From the NCBI RefSeq assembly GCF_042680725.1, contig NZ_JBHUEK010000026.1, positions 62,001 to 126,000 of the forward strand: 64,000 nt of DNA. Direction: 5' to 3'. The translations under genes and the position numbers were made by a program. Of this stretch, positions 1 through 8,162 are shown in pieces; within the stretch, counting starts at the first letter, position 1, and each line of letters starts with the position of its first letter. The notes under the pieces were generated by a model that searched no databases, was not told the DNA's origin, and saw only the letters and a list, made by a program, of their open reading frames with translations. The stretch is from Ferdinandcohnia salidurans. GTDB lineage: Bacteria > Bacillota > Bacilli > Bacillales > Bacillaceae_L.

Positions 1-1
1 T

Positions 2-610
2 ATTTTGAATGTCGCAAAACAGGATTACGTTCCCCAAGGAGCCAGTGTCACGATTTTAGTATCAGAGGGACCAGTAAATGATCCAACAAAGGATGTCTTT
101 GAAGAATCTCCAGGTCCAATACCAGGTTCAGTCGTTGCACAAATGGACAAAAGTCATATAACGGTTCATACCTATCCGGAATCTCATCCAGATGAAGGGA
201 TTAGCACTTTTCGGGCGGACATCGATGTTTCAACCTGTGGAGAAATATCCCCTCTAAAAGCATTAAATTATATGATCCAATCGTTCGAAACCGATGTGAT
301 GACGATTGATTATCGTGTTCGCGGATTCACGAGAGATGTGACAGGACATAAACTGTTTATAGATCATGAAATAAATTCGATACAAAACTATATACCAGAA
401 GATATTCAGGAAATGTATCACATGATTGATGTGAATGTGTATCAGGAAAACATTTTTCACACGAAATGCAAATTGAAGGAATTTGACCTGGAACACTATT
501 TATTTTTTAGTGATACAAGAGAAAAACTGACACCTGAAGAGGAATTAGTTATTGCTGAAAAGTTAATTACAGAAATGGATGAAATCTTTTACGGAAAAAA
601 TATAAGATAA
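2..610 (+). CDS. speD: S-adenosylmethionine decarboxylase, E. coli SpeD type (5' truncated by window edge)
   Basis: Makes decarboxylated S-adenosylmethionine, the aminopropyl donor for spermidine synthesis. The reading frame enters from the left edge of the window, so the N-terminus is missing: about 200 residues remain of a family that is usually about 264. Visible are the self-cleavage motif DKSHITVHTYPES, whose Ser becomes the pyruvoyl cofactor, then FRADIDVSTCG, SPLKALNYMIQ, TIDYRVRGFTRD, DHEINSIQNY and DVNVYQENIFHTK, all typical of the long proteobacterial-type enzyme. B. subtilis mainly uses the short SpeH type, so the long form is worth noting. The TTG at position 5 is not a credible start. 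Confidence 0.93.
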   Translation: MLNVAKQDYVPQGASVTILVSEGPVNDPTKDVFEESPGPIPGSVVAQMDKSHITVHTYPESHPDEGISTFRADIDVSTCGEISPLKALNYMIQSFETDVMTIDYRVRGFTRDVTGHKLFIDHEINSIQNYIPEDIQEMYHMIDVNVYQENIFHTKCKLKEFDLEHYLFFSDTREKLTPEEELVIAEKLITEMDEIFYGKNIR

Positions 611-613
611 TCG

Positions 614-642
614 TTGACAAAAGTATAAACAATGTGTAATAT
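614..642 (+). promoter_or_regulatory. Sigma-A promoter of the manganese riboswitch transcript
   Basis: TTGACA at 614-619, a 17-bp spacer, then TAATAT at 637-642. This is a near-consensus vegetative promoter placed about 30 bp before the riboswitch aptamer. Confidence 0.75.
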
Positions 643-669
643 TGATTATATAATAAATATTGTGAATAG

Positions 670-790
670 TGTTCTCCTAAAGGGGAGTAGCTTTTACAGC
701 AAAGTCGTCATTTCAGAGTGTCGCCACTCTCGGCTTTGTTGGCAACTAACGTTGTTAGCAAGACCTTTACCAGATTACGGTAGAGGTCTA
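670..790 (+). promoter_or_regulatory. yybP-ykoY manganese riboswitch aptamer
   Basis: The conserved blocks are readable in order: CCTAAAGGGGAGTAGC (677-692), GCCACTCTCGGCTTTGTTGGC (723-743), then AAGACCTTTACC pairing with GGTAGAGGTC (760-788). These match the Mn2+-sensing yybP-ykoY class, which usually controls Mn exporters and TerC-family genes. A TerC gene does follow, with a small basic protein in between. A strong terminator sits directly after the aptamer, so control is probably by transcription read-through when Mn2+ is bound. Confidence 0.92.
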
Positions 791-797
791 TATTTAT

Positions 798-836
798 GAC
801 CTTTACCTCATGAGGTAAAGGTCATTTTTGTTTTTT
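798..836 (+). terminator. Riboswitch-controlled terminator
   Basis: A perfect 26-nt palindrome, GACCTTTACCTC and its complement around a CATG loop, followed by a U-rich tract. Its left arm repeats GACCTTTACC from the aptamer (762-771), so the right arm can pair with either copy. That gives a direct switch between terminator and aptamer folds. Confidence 0.88.
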
Positions 837-866
837 AGTACAAAGAGCAGTGAGGTGAGAAGAGGA

Positions 867-1004
867 ATGCTTAAGAGAAAGATAGAAACATTATCTATTG
901 AGGACTTAATCAAAAAGAACAAAGAAGAGATTTTGAAAGACAAAAAAGAACTCGAAAAGATTGAAAAACGTCTAGATGATAAACATATGGCAATAATCAA
1001 GTAG
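867..1004 (+). CDS. FbpB-like small basic protein
   Basis: A 45-residue, Lys-rich, fully helical-looking protein starting at an ATG nine bases after GAGGTGAG. The core LSIEDLIKKNKEEILKDKKELEKIEKRLDDKH resembles the FbpB family, small basic proteins that in B. subtilis are Fur-regulated and help iron-sparing small-RNA regulation; this assignment is from memory. Here it sits directly downstream of the manganese riboswitch and 73 bp before terC, so it is probably co-transcribed with the exporter and responds to Mn2+ rather than, or as well as, iron. No signal peptide or membrane segment. Confidence 0.65.
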   Translation: MLKRKIETLSIEDLIKKNKEEILKDKKELEKIEKRLDDKHMAIIK

Positions 1005-1077
1005 TTTATTCTAGTGAAGGGCAATTTTGTTTTTCCTAATTTTATAGAATAAAAGAAAAATAGAAGGGAGATCTTTG

Positions 1078-1785
1078 ATGGAATTCTTAAGCGCAGAGTT
1101 TTTTTCCGCACTCTTAATTATTATTGCGATTGATTTAGTATTAGCGGGGGATAATGCCATTGTTATTGGGTTAGCGGCAAGAAATTTACCAAAAGAACAA
1201 CAGAAAAAAGCAATTATTTGGGGAACTGTCGGTGCCATTGTCATAAGAGCTGCAGCCACTTTAGCTGTAGTGTGGTTACTTGAAGTTCCAGGACTACGAC
1301 TAGTAGGTGGAGTTCTTCTTGTATGGATTGCTTATAATCTGTTAACAGATGACAAAGGCCATGATATAAAAGCTGTTGGCAGCTTCTGGGCAGCCATTCG
1401 TACGATTATCATTGCTGATGCACTTATGGGTCTTGATAATGTATTAGCGGTGGCAGGTGCTGCTCACGGAAACTTCTTACTAGTTGTGTTAGGACTTATT
1501 ATTTCAGTTCCAATTATGGTTTGGGGAAGTACATTATTTATTAAATTAATTGATCGTTTCCCGATCATTATTACAATTGGTGCTGCTATATTAGCATGGA
1601 CTGCATCAAAGATGATTGTTGCAGAACCATTTCTAAGCTCATTATTTAGTAATGGATTTGTGAAGTATGGCTTTGAGCTACTTGTAGTTGCTGCAGTTGT
1701 AGGGATTGGTTACATGAAACAGAAAAAAGCTGCTAATGAAGCTGAAGAGCAGCAAGAAAAGCAAGTTTTAAGTAAAGCAGAATAA
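1078..1785 (+). CDS. TerC-family membrane protein, probable manganese exporter
   Basis: A polytopic membrane protein of 235 residues in the TerC/YjbE/YkoY family. In B. subtilis such proteins (YkoY, YceF) export Mn2+, partly to metallate secreted enzymes. Family acidic motifs are present: DLVLAGDNAIVIG in the first helix and ADALMGLDNVLAVAGAAHG in the middle, with seven or so hydrophobic helices and a short charged C-terminal tail rich in Glu, Lys and Gln. The ATG at 1078 lies 8 bases after AGAAGGGAG; an in-frame TTG one codon earlier is less likely. The upstream Mn2+ riboswitch gives strong independent support for the substrate. Confidence 0.9.
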   Translation: MEFLSAEFFSALLIIIAIDLVLAGDNAIVIGLAARNLPKEQQKKAIIWGTVGAIVIRAAATLAVVWLLEVPGLRLVGGVLLVWIAYNLLTDDKGHDIKAVGSFWAAIRTIIIADALMGLDNVLAVAGAAHGNFLLVVLGLIISVPIMVWGSTLFIKLIDRFPIIITIGAAILAWTASKMIVAEPFLSSLFSNGFVKYGFELLVVAAVVGIGYMKQKKAANEAEEQQEKQVLSKAE

Positions 1786-1789
1786 TCGA

Positions 1790-1819
1790 AGGCGGACTCT
1801 CTAAAGGGTCCGCTTTTAT
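1790..1819 (+). terminator. Terminator after terC
   Basis: GCGGAC at 1792 pairs with GTCCGC at 1808, followed by TTTTA. Confidence 0.7.
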
Positions 1820-1890
1820 ATTGTATTGAAATGATATAAAAATGTGCATAGAACAGATTGACATCTGGTTGAAACTGGAATATATTTATT

Positions 1891-1907
1891 ATTGAACAGT
1901 GGTTAAT
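1891..1907. promoter_or_regulatory. Candidate TetR operator, copy 1 (autoregulation)
   Basis: ATTGAACAGTGGTTAAT, an imperfect palindrome 20 bp before the TetR start codon. A closely similar site precedes the next gene (2544-2560). The shared block continues into TAAAAG, so operator and leader are conserved together. Confidence 0.6.
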
Positions 1908-1926
1908 AAAAGGAGATTTGTTTGTA

Positions 1927-2508
1927 ATGTCACCAAGAAAACAAGTTCAAGAGGAATTATCACGAGAAAAAATAATGGATGTTGCCCATGAATTATTTGT
2001 ACAAAAAGGCTACCAACATGTTTCAATGCGTCAAATTGCAAATGAATTAAAATATAGCCATGGTGCGATTTATTATCATTTTAAAAATAAAGCTGATTTA
2101 TTTTATGCGATGGTTGTGCAGGACTTTGACATGCTTAACGGTGTTTTACAGCAAATCATGAATCAGAATTTACCACCAGAAGAGAAAGTGAAGAAAATTT
2201 TATTAGGGTACATTGAATTTGGACTTTCAAATAAAAGCCAATATGAATTAATGTTTTTAATTAATGATGAAGAGGTAAAAAGCTGTATCCAACAGGAACC
2301 ACTCGAAAGCTATGGAATGTTTGCAAATGCAATTTCAAGTTTAAGCAACCATAAAACGAGCATTCAGGATATTTGGTCTATTTTCTTATCGATTCATGGT
2401 TTTGTTACACATTATTGTAGAAGCAATCAATCCTATCAAGATGTTAAAACACTAGCGGAGTCTCATGTTGAATTTATCTTAAAACCAATTTTAAATGGGG
2501 GAGTGTAA
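1927..2508 (+). CDS. TetR/AcrR-family transcriptional repressor
   Basis: A 193-residue regulator. The N-terminal helix-turn-helix is typical: IMDVAHELFVQKGYQHVSMRQIA then SHGAIYYHFKNKADLFYAMV. The all-helical C-terminal ligand domain is unassigned. ATG at 1927 follows AAAGGAG with 11 bases spacing; an upstream in-frame TTG overlaps the ribosome site and was rejected. Its likely targets are itself and the downstream oxidoreductase, since near-identical 17-bp palindromes precede both. The inducer is unknown. Confidence 0.9.
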   Translation: MSPRKQVQEELSREKIMDVAHELFVQKGYQHVSMRQIANELKYSHGAIYYHFKNKADLFYAMVVQDFDMLNGVLQQIMNQNLPPEEKVKKILLGYIEFGLSNKSQYELMFLINDEEVKSCIQQEPLESYGMFANAISSLSNHKTSIQDIWSIFLSIHGFVTHYCRSNQSYQDVKTLAESHVEFILKPILNGGV

Positions 2509-2543
2509 GAAGCTTTCCCATGAATTTATATTTTTTAAACTTT

Positions 2544-2560
2544 ATTGACCATTGGTTAAT
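2544..2560. promoter_or_regulatory. Candidate TetR operator, copy 2
   Basis: ATTGACCATTGGTTAAT is symmetric at 14 of 17 positions (ATTnACCAnTGGTnAAT) and matches the site at 1891-1907. It lies 22 bp before the oxidoreductase start, so repressor binding would block that promoter or its early transcript. Confidence 0.65.
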
Positions 2561-2582
2561 AAAAGAAAGGGAGAGGGTTGAG

Positions 2583-3527
2583 ATGGAAAAAGCATTAGTA
2601 TTAGGGGCATCAGGTGGTATGGGATATGCGATTGTTGAAGAGTTGATTGAAAGAGAGATCGAGGTTATAGCTTTTGCTCGTTCTAAAGAAAAATTAGAGA
2701 AGTTATTTAAAAACAAGGAAAAAGTACAAATCGTTACAGGGGATGTTTTTAATGAGAGAGATCTTATAAAAGCAGCAGAAGGTATTGATATTATTTTTCA
2801 TGCGATCAATATTCCGTATAGTGAATGGAATGAAAAGCAGCCAACTCTAATGAGAAATGTCGTTCAAGCTGCTGAATCGGCAAATAGTAAGCTGGCGATC
2901 GTTGATAATATTTATGCATACGGTCGCGGAACTGGTCGAAAAATAAATGAACAGTATCCCAAAAATCCTCATACGAAAAAAGGGAAGATAAGGGTGGAGC
3001 TTTGTAATATAGCATTTCAAGCAAATGTGCCAGTCCTTATCGCACACTTTCCTGATTTTTATGGACCTAACGCAGCAAATGCGATGTTGACCTACACATT
3101 CGATAAAATGGTTCAAAATAAAAAGGCAAAGTTCGTTGGAAATAAACAGAATGCAAGGGAATATATTTATACTCCTGATGGGGCAAAGGCAATTGTTGAG
3201 CTAGCAATACACGAAAAAGCATATGGGCAAAGCTGGAATATTCCGGCTGCAGGAGTTATTTCTGGTGAAAAGATCATAAGTATTGCAGGAAGTCATTTAC
3301 ATTATCCAAAGTCTGTTTCAACTGTAACAAAAGGAATGATTCGATTCTTAGGGATTTTTGATAAACAAATGAGAGAAGTTGTAGAAATGCTGTATTTAAC
3401 AGAGGATCCAGTCGTATTAGATGGTTCAAAATATGAGAAGGAAATCGGCACTTTACCAGCAACACCATATGAAGAAGGAATTAAAAGAACTTTAGATTTT
3501 ATGAAGAGTAACCCCAGTAATAACTGA
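2583..3527 (+). CDS. NAD(P)-dependent epimerase/dehydratase-family oxidoreductase
   Basis: A 314-residue extended short-chain dehydrogenase. The Rossmann signature GASGGMGYAI lies at the N-terminus, followed by a VIAFARS acidic/basic edge, GDVFNERDL, and a variant catalytic region, DNIYAYGRG, where the usual YxxxK is replaced by YAYGRG. The sequence continues with DFYGPNAANAML and REYIYTPDGAKAIVELA, as in NAD-dependent epimerase relatives. ATG at 2583 follows GGGAGAGG. It is probably controlled by the adjacent TetR protein, which suggests a detoxification or stress role. The substrate cannot be inferred. Confidence 0.8.
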   Translation: MEKALVLGASGGMGYAIVEELIEREIEVIAFARSKEKLEKLFKNKEKVQIVTGDVFNERDLIKAAEGIDIIFHAINIPYSEWNEKQPTLMRNVVQAAESANSKLAIVDNIYAYGRGTGRKINEQYPKNPHTKKGKIRVELCNIAFQANVPVLIAHFPDFYGPNAANAMLTYTFDKMVQNKKAKFVGNKQNAREYIYTPDGAKAIVELAIHEKAYGQSWNIPAAGVISGEKIISIAGSHLHYPKSVSTVTKGMIRFLGIFDKQMREVVEMLYLTEDPVVLDGSKYEKEIGTLPATPYEEGIKRTLDFMKSNPSNN

Positions 3528-3538
3528 AAAAACATTGA

Positions 3539-3586
3539 AAAAGACAGAACGACATGATATGATGTCATTGTTCTGTCTTTTTTTGC
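3539..3586 (+). terminator. Terminator after the oxidoreductase
   Basis: AAAGACAGAAC pairs with GTTCTGTCTTT across a 17-base loop, followed by a run of seven T. Confidence 0.85.
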
Positions 3587-3707
3587 AACATATAAATAAA
3601 TACGTTCAAATTACCCTATTATAATTTTATAACAATATTTTTTGTTTGTCAACTATTATCAATTACAGGGTAGAGACAGAAGTTCACTTATACGAGGAGT
3701 GGTGTTC

Positions 3708-6032
3708 ATGGAAAAAAATAATCCAGACTGGATTCAGGAACAAGACAGACTTGAAGATGTACTGGAGGTCATCGATAGTAAGAAAGCAACCATTGAATCA
3801 AAGGTGGGAGGCGCAAAAAGTGAACTAGTCGACCTTCGGAAAACATTTTGGGAAGATGTAACTGTCAATCTTGATGAACCTGATGACGTCATTGAAACAT
3901 TTCAAAGTATTAAACAGCAGTCCGAACTATTGGGTGAACGTGAGCGAAACCATCGACTGATTCATAAACAAATCAAAGTTCTTGAAAGACTAAAAGACTC
4001 ACCATATTTTGGCCGATTTGATTTTTTAGAAGATGGAGAAACAAAAGAAGAGAAAATTTACATTGGGATTGCATCATTATTAGATAAAAAGGATGAGGAT
4101 TTTTTAATATTTGACTGGAGAGCACCGATTTCAAGTATGTACTATGATTATTATCCTGGCCCAGCAAAGTATGAATCCCATTTTGAAAAAATTCAAGGGG
4201 AAATGACGTTAAAACGTCAATTCATCATCAAAAATAGCAAGATGAAAAGTATGTTTGATACGGGTGTCACAATTGGGGATGAAATGCTTCAAGAGGTGCT
4301 CGGTAATAATGCGAATACACAAATGAAAAGTATCGTTGCAACTATTCAACGTGAGCAAAATAAAATCATCCGAAATGAAAAAAGTCGTTATTTAATTGTT
4401 CAAGGTGTGGCTGGATCAGGGAAAACGTCAGCTGCATTACAGAGGGTAGCTTACCTGCTTTATCGTTATCGTGAACAGCTTAACTCAAGTAACATCATGC
4501 TATTTTCACCAAATCCTCTTTTCAACAGCTATGTTGCAACTGTTCTGCCTGAACTTGGGGAAGATAACATGCAGCAATCTACATTCCAAGAGTATGTAGA
4601 GCATCGATTAGGTACTCTTTATGATGTGGAGGATCCATTTTCCCAAATGGAATATTTATTAACAGCAATGGATCAACCTGATTATGATGTGAGGCTTAAA
4701 GCAATCACGTTAAAAGCAAGCATTGGGTTTATGGAACTAATCGATTCTTATGTAAGACAAATTGGAGAAAAAGGACTTCTTTTTAAAAATATTAGTTTTA
4801 ACAGAAAAAAAATTATCTCGAAAAATGAGATTCAGGAATACTTCTATACATTAGATCCAACCATTACAATTCCGAATCGATTGACCAAAGTGACAGAGTG
4901 GCTAATGAAGGAAGTTATTAAGTTCGAACGAAAAGAACGTAAAAAGGATTGGGTTCTTCAAGAAGCGGAATTAATGGAGAAGGAAGATCATCTTGAAATC
5001 TTTAAGCAATTACAGAAAAAGCAGGAGTTTTCTGAGGATACCTTTGATGATTATGAACGTGAGGAAAAATTAATTGCTAAGGAAATTGTACGTAAGCATT
5101 TTAAACCAATCAAGATTGCGATAAAAAAACTTGAATATCTAGATATAAAAGGACTATATAAGCAATTATTTTCTTATGTGAATGAACAAAAATTATCGGA
5201 GGATTGGAACGAAATCAGTTCGTACTCCATCAAACAATTGGAACAAAACCAATTGAATTATGAGGATGCAACTCCATTTTTATATTTACAGGACTTAATA
5301 GAGGGGAAAAAATCGAACACTGGTATCCGTCATTTATTCATTGATGAAGCCCAGGATTATTCTCCGTTCCAATTTGAATATTTGAAGCAGTTATTTCCAA
5401 GCTGTCGGATGACCATTCTTGGGGATTACAATCAAGCGATATACGCTCATTCCATGAATGCACCAACATTATTATCGCCAGAGCTTTATGAGGAAGAGAA
5501 ATATGAAGTTATACAATTGAAAAAAAGCTACCGCTCTACAAAAGAAATTGTTGAGTTTTCTAAAGGCATTGTAGCTGGCGGAGAGGAAATTGAAGCCTTT
5601 AATCGTTCAGGATCGCTTCCTATTCTCAAGGAAGTGGATACTAAGGCTAATCTCCACGAAGAAATTCTACACCATATAAAAGCTCTTCAAGACAAAGGCC
5701 ATGAAACGATTGCGCTCATTTGTAAAACTGCAGTGGAAAGTAACGAAGCATTTCAGGCATTACAAAATAAAATACATGTCCGCTTAATGAGCCAAGAGAC
5801 GTACCAATTTGATAAAGGTGTTTTAATATTGCCAACGTATTTAGCAAAAGGAATCGAGTTCGACGCCGTTATTATTTATAACGCATCAAATGACGTTTAC
5901 GGAAGAGAATATGAAAGAAAGCTTTTTTACACCGCCTGCACAAGGGCCATGCATGAATTGCAGCTTTTTTCAATTGGACAACGAAGCTTTTTCTTTGATG
6001 AGATTGATAAAGAAAAATATTTAGAAGTATAA
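3708..6032 (+). CDS. helD: RNA polymerase recycling motor HelD (UvrD/Rep-like ATPase)
   Basis: A 774-residue superfamily-1 helicase-like ATPase, the same length as I recall for B. subtilis HelD. HelD binds stalled or free RNA polymerase and uses ATP to release DNA and RNA. The N-terminal coiled-coil arm is visible (about residues 1-90), then the KIYIGIASL/DWRAPISSMYYDYYPG region, Walker A GVAGSGKTSAALQR near residue 235, Walker B FIDEAQDYSPFQ near 545, the ILGDYNQAIY motif and the C-terminal TRAMHELQLFS motif. ATG at 3708 follows GAGGAG; an in-frame ATG 66 bases upstream has no ribosome site. Single-gene unit with its own terminator. Confidence 0.93.
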   Translation: MEKNNPDWIQEQDRLEDVLEVIDSKKATIESKVGGAKSELVDLRKTFWEDVTVNLDEPDDVIETFQSIKQQSELLGERERNHRLIHKQIKVLERLKDSPYFGRFDFLEDGETKEEKIYIGIASLLDKKDEDFLIFDWRAPISSMYYDYYPGPAKYESHFEKIQGEMTLKRQFIIKNSKMKSMFDTGVTIGDEMLQEVLGNNANTQMKSIVATIQREQNKIIRNEKSRYLIVQGVAGSGKTSAALQRVAYLLYRYREQLNSSNIMLFSPNPLFNSYVATVLPELGEDNMQQSTFQEYVEHRLGTLYDVEDPFSQMEYLLTAMDQPDYDVRLKAITLKASIGFMELIDSYVRQIGEKGLLFKNISFNRKKIISKNEIQEYFYTLDPTITIPNRLTKVTEWLMKEVIKFERKERKKDWVLQEAELMEKEDHLEIFKQLQKKQEFSEDTFDDYEREEKLIAKEIVRKHFKPIKIAIKKLEYLDIKGLYKQLFSYVNEQKLSEDWNEISSYSIKQLEQNQLNYEDATPFLYLQDLIEGKKSNTGIRHLFIDEAQDYSPFQFEYLKQLFPSCRMTILGDYNQAIYAHSMNAPTLLSPELYEEEKYEVIQLKKSYRSTKEIVEFSKGIVAGGEEIEAFNRSGSLPILKEVDTKANLHEEILHHIKALQDKGHETIALICKTAVESNEAFQALQNKIHVRLMSQETYQFDKGVLILPTYLAKGIEFDAVIIYNASNDVYGREYERKLFYTACTRAMHELQLFSIGQRSFFFDEIDKEKYLEV

Positions 6033-6064
6033 CAAAGAGTCGGCAGATGCTGACTCTTTTTTTG
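6033..6064 (+). terminator. Terminator after helD
   Basis: AAAGAGTC pairs with GACTCTTT around a 10-base loop, followed by T-rich sequence. Confidence 0.85.
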
Positions 6065-6120
6065 GATATTATTAATTGGTATAATCCTTAATAAAAGGAA
6101 ATAGAAGGTGGGGAGAGAAT

Positions 6121-6678
6121 TTGAAAAGATGTGGGTGGGTGAATGAAGATTCCCTTTATATAGATTACCACGATCATGAATGGGGTGTACCTGTTTACGA
6201 TGACCGTTTGTTATTTGAATATCTGAACTTAGAGGGTGCGCAGGCTGGGCTTAGCTGGTACACCATATTAAAAAAACGAGAAAATTACCGTAAAGCCTTT
6301 GACCAATTTGATCCAGAAAAAATTGTTACATATAATAACAAGAAAATTGAGGAATTATTATCGAACGAAGGGATTGTTCGAAATCGGCTTAAAGTAAATG
6401 CGGTTGTCACAAATGCAAAAGCATTTCATAAAGTCGTAGAAGAATTCGGAAGCTTCCATACATACATCTGGTCATTCGTGGGTGGTAAACCGATAAAAAA
6501 TCATTTTAAAACCTTAAGTGAAGTACCAACTACTACTGAAATTAGCGACAGACTAAGCAAGGATTTAAAAAAGCGTGGTTTTAAATTTGTTGGTTCCACC
6601 ATTTGCTACGCATTTATGCAAGCAACAGGAATGGTTAATGACCATCTATTAAGCTGTCATTGTTATAAGCGTACATAA
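6121..6678 (+). CDS. tag: DNA-3-methyladenine glycosylase I
   Basis: A base-excision repair enzyme that removes 3-methyladenine from alkylated DNA. The 185 residues match the Tag family along their length: RCGWV at the N-terminus, YHDHEWGVPVYDDRLLFE, LEGAQAGLSWYTILKKRE, then KRGFKFVGSTICYAFMQATGMVNDHLLSCHCY with the zinc-ligand His and Cys residues at the C-terminus. TTG start after GGTGGGGAG. Monocistronic. Confidence 0.94.
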   Translation: MKRCGWVNEDSLYIDYHDHEWGVPVYDDRLLFEYLNLEGAQAGLSWYTILKKRENYRKAFDQFDPEKIVTYNNKKIEELLSNEGIVRNRLKVNAVVTNAKAFHKVVEEFGSFHTYIWSFVGGKPIKNHFKTLSEVPTTTEISDRLSKDLKKRGFKFVGSTICYAFMQATGMVNDHLLSCHCYKRT

Positions 6679-6679
6679 G

Positions 6680-6710
6680 AAAGGACTCTCATTTAAGGAG
6701 TCCTTTTTTA
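6680..6710. terminator. Terminator between convergent genes
   Basis: AAGGACTC pairs with GAGTCCTT, followed on the plus strand by TTTTT. It serves tag and abuts the stop codon of the small minus-strand gene. Confidence 0.8.
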
Positions 6711-6842
6711 CATGACTGAATCTTCTTCTTCGTCTTCATATAAAGACCCGAGTTCTTGTTCACTGTGAATCATTGTATTTGTAAGGTCATGCCAACCTGT
6801 ATACCCAAAGACGGTATCAAGGAGTCTTTCAAATCGAAACAT
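6708..6842 (-). CDS. Small hypothetical protein, 44 residues
   Basis: Unrecognised short gene with good coding features: ATG seven bases after GAGGTG, and a composition unlike chance. It opens with MFRFERLLDTVFGYTGWHDL and ends in a strongly acidic tail (YEDEEEDS). No membrane segment. It is divergent from proI, with 117 bp between the two starts, and converges on tag. Small acidic proteins of this kind occur in many Bacillus genomes without known function. Too short for domain assignment. Confidence 0.6.
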   Translation of the reverse strand: MFRFERLLDTVFGYTGWHDLTNTMIHSEQELGSLYEDEEEDSVM

Positions 6843-6959
6843 CTTTTTCACCTCTTTTTTGGATTAGCTTATCCGCCCTTTCCATTTATATGCACTGGTT
6901 ATCTAAGTTTTTTTATTCGTAGAACTTCTCTATAATGGAGTAAGTAGAGGAGGTACAAC

Positions 6960-7769
6960 ATGGACAAACAAATTGGGTTTATTGGATGCGGAAAAATGGC
7001 TCAAGCGATGATTCAAGGGATCATCACTTCTGAAGTGGCTACCCCACAACAAATTATTGTGAGTGCAAGAACTGAAGAAACATTACAATCCGTAAAGAAA
7101 GCATACGAAGTTGGAACATCACTTAAAAATATAGAAGTTGCTGCACATGCCGACTATTTATTTCTAGCTGTAAAACCAGATTTATATGCTGAGGTCATCA
7201 ATGAGGTTAAAGAGGTTGTAAAAGAAGAAGCGATTATCATTACAATTGCGGCTGGGATAACGCTTGATTTTATCGAAAAACAAATTGAAAAACCTATAAA
7301 GACAGTTCGCTCCATGCCAAATACTCCTTCATTAGTTGGAGAAGGAATGAGTGCGCTTTGTGTAAACTCATATGTGACTACGGAAGATTTAACTGACATC
7401 GTCCAACTATTTGAAGGGTTTGGAAAGACTGAGGTTATTGAAGAACGGCTTATGGATGCCATTCCTGCAGTAAGTGGATCATCGCCAGCCTATGCTTATT
7501 TGTTTATCGAAGCTTTAGCAGATGGAGCAGTTATGCAAGGAATTCCTAGAAAACAAGCGTACAAACTCGCATCCCAAGCTTTACTGGGCGCTGCAAAAAT
7601 GGTCTTAGAAACTGAAAAACACCCTGGTGAACTAAAAGATGATGTATGCACACCAGGTGGCTCAACAATTCAAGCTATCTCAACCCTTGAAGAACAGGGC
7701 TTTCGTGCGGCTATAATCGCAGCCATGGAAAGTTGTACAAAAAAATCAAAGGAACTATCACAAGAGTAA
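6960..7769 (+). CDS. proI: Pyrroline-5-carboxylate reductase
   Basis: Reduces 1-pyrroline-5-carboxylate to proline with NAD(P)H. The 269 residues show the N-terminal Rossmann motif IGFIGCGKMAQAMIQG, the central VRSMPNTPSLVGEGMSALC signature, and the C-terminal proline-synthesis block SGSSPAYAYLFIEALADGAVMQGI and DDVCTPGGSTIQAI. ATG overlaps an ideal AGAGGAGG spacing. Bacillus species carry several paralogues (ProG, ProH, ProI); which one this is cannot be fixed from sequence alone, so proI is a best guess. Confidence 0.92.
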   Translation: MDKQIGFIGCGKMAQAMIQGIITSEVATPQQIIVSARTEETLQSVKKAYEVGTSLKNIEVAAHADYLFLAVKPDLYAEVINEVKEVVKEEAIIITIAAGITLDFIEKQIEKPIKTVRSMPNTPSLVGEGMSALCVNSYVTTEDLTDIVQLFEGFGKTEVIEERLMDAIPAVSGSSPAYAYLFIEALADGAVMQGIPRKQAYKLASQALLGAAKMVLETEKHPGELKDDVCTPGGSTIQAISTLEEQGFRAAIIAAMESCTKKSKELSQE

Positions 7770-7808
7770 CCATAGGGACGGTTCTTGTGGTTCCTCTTAA
7801 AATAAAAG

Positions 7809-7845
7809 ATCTGCAATCAAATGACTCTGATTGCAGTTTTTTTAG
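7809..7845 (+). terminator. Terminator after proI
   Basis: CTGCAATCA pairs with TGATTGCAG around ATGACTC-type loop sequence, followed by seven T. Confidence 0.88.
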
Positions 7846-8118
7846 TTGATTTGTTCTTTAGAAAGAACGTATAATAAAAATATGACAAATATTTCAAAAG
7901 TTAGTAACAAATACAAGCTATCCAACGTCTAATGAGGTGAAAAAGGTTATCTTCTTCTACTGCTAAACTACTATTCTTACCACAACATTCACTTCCATTT
8001 ATCAAACATCTCAGTCAATATCCCTAATACGAGAAGGAATTTAAATACTTACAGTAAATTGGAATATATTCATTTTTCATTAATAAGATTCCAATGTAAG
8101 TTCTTTTGTTAGCCATTT
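7846..8118. other. Gene-free stretch
   Basis: About 270 AT-rich bases without a credible open reading frame. A short hairpin (GTTCTTTAGAAAGAAC, 7853-7868) is followed by TATAAT, but no gene begins within reach. Before it, 7770-7790 carries AGGGACGGTTCT, a word that recurs in inverted form near 17130 and looks like part of a degenerate intergenic repeat. Confidence 0.4.
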
Positions 8119-8162
8119 GTAACATTTACACCAGAAGTTGGAACTTCTAGTGTAAATGTTAC
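8119..8162. repeat. Long perfect hairpin abutting the dispersed repeat
   Basis: TAACATTTACAC..AGAAGTT folds back on AACTTCTAGTGTAAATGTTA with only a GG-size loop, giving a stem of about 20 bp. No T-run follows, so it is not an ordinary terminator. It sits between a 12-bp word, ATTTGTAACATT (8115-8126), and the 90-bp repeat, after which the same word recurs (8254-8265). Confidence 0.6.

Noticed and set aside
3642..3707. N-terminal extension of HelD
   Set aside because: The extra 22 codons lack a ribosome site, and starting at 3708 gives the expected 774 residues.
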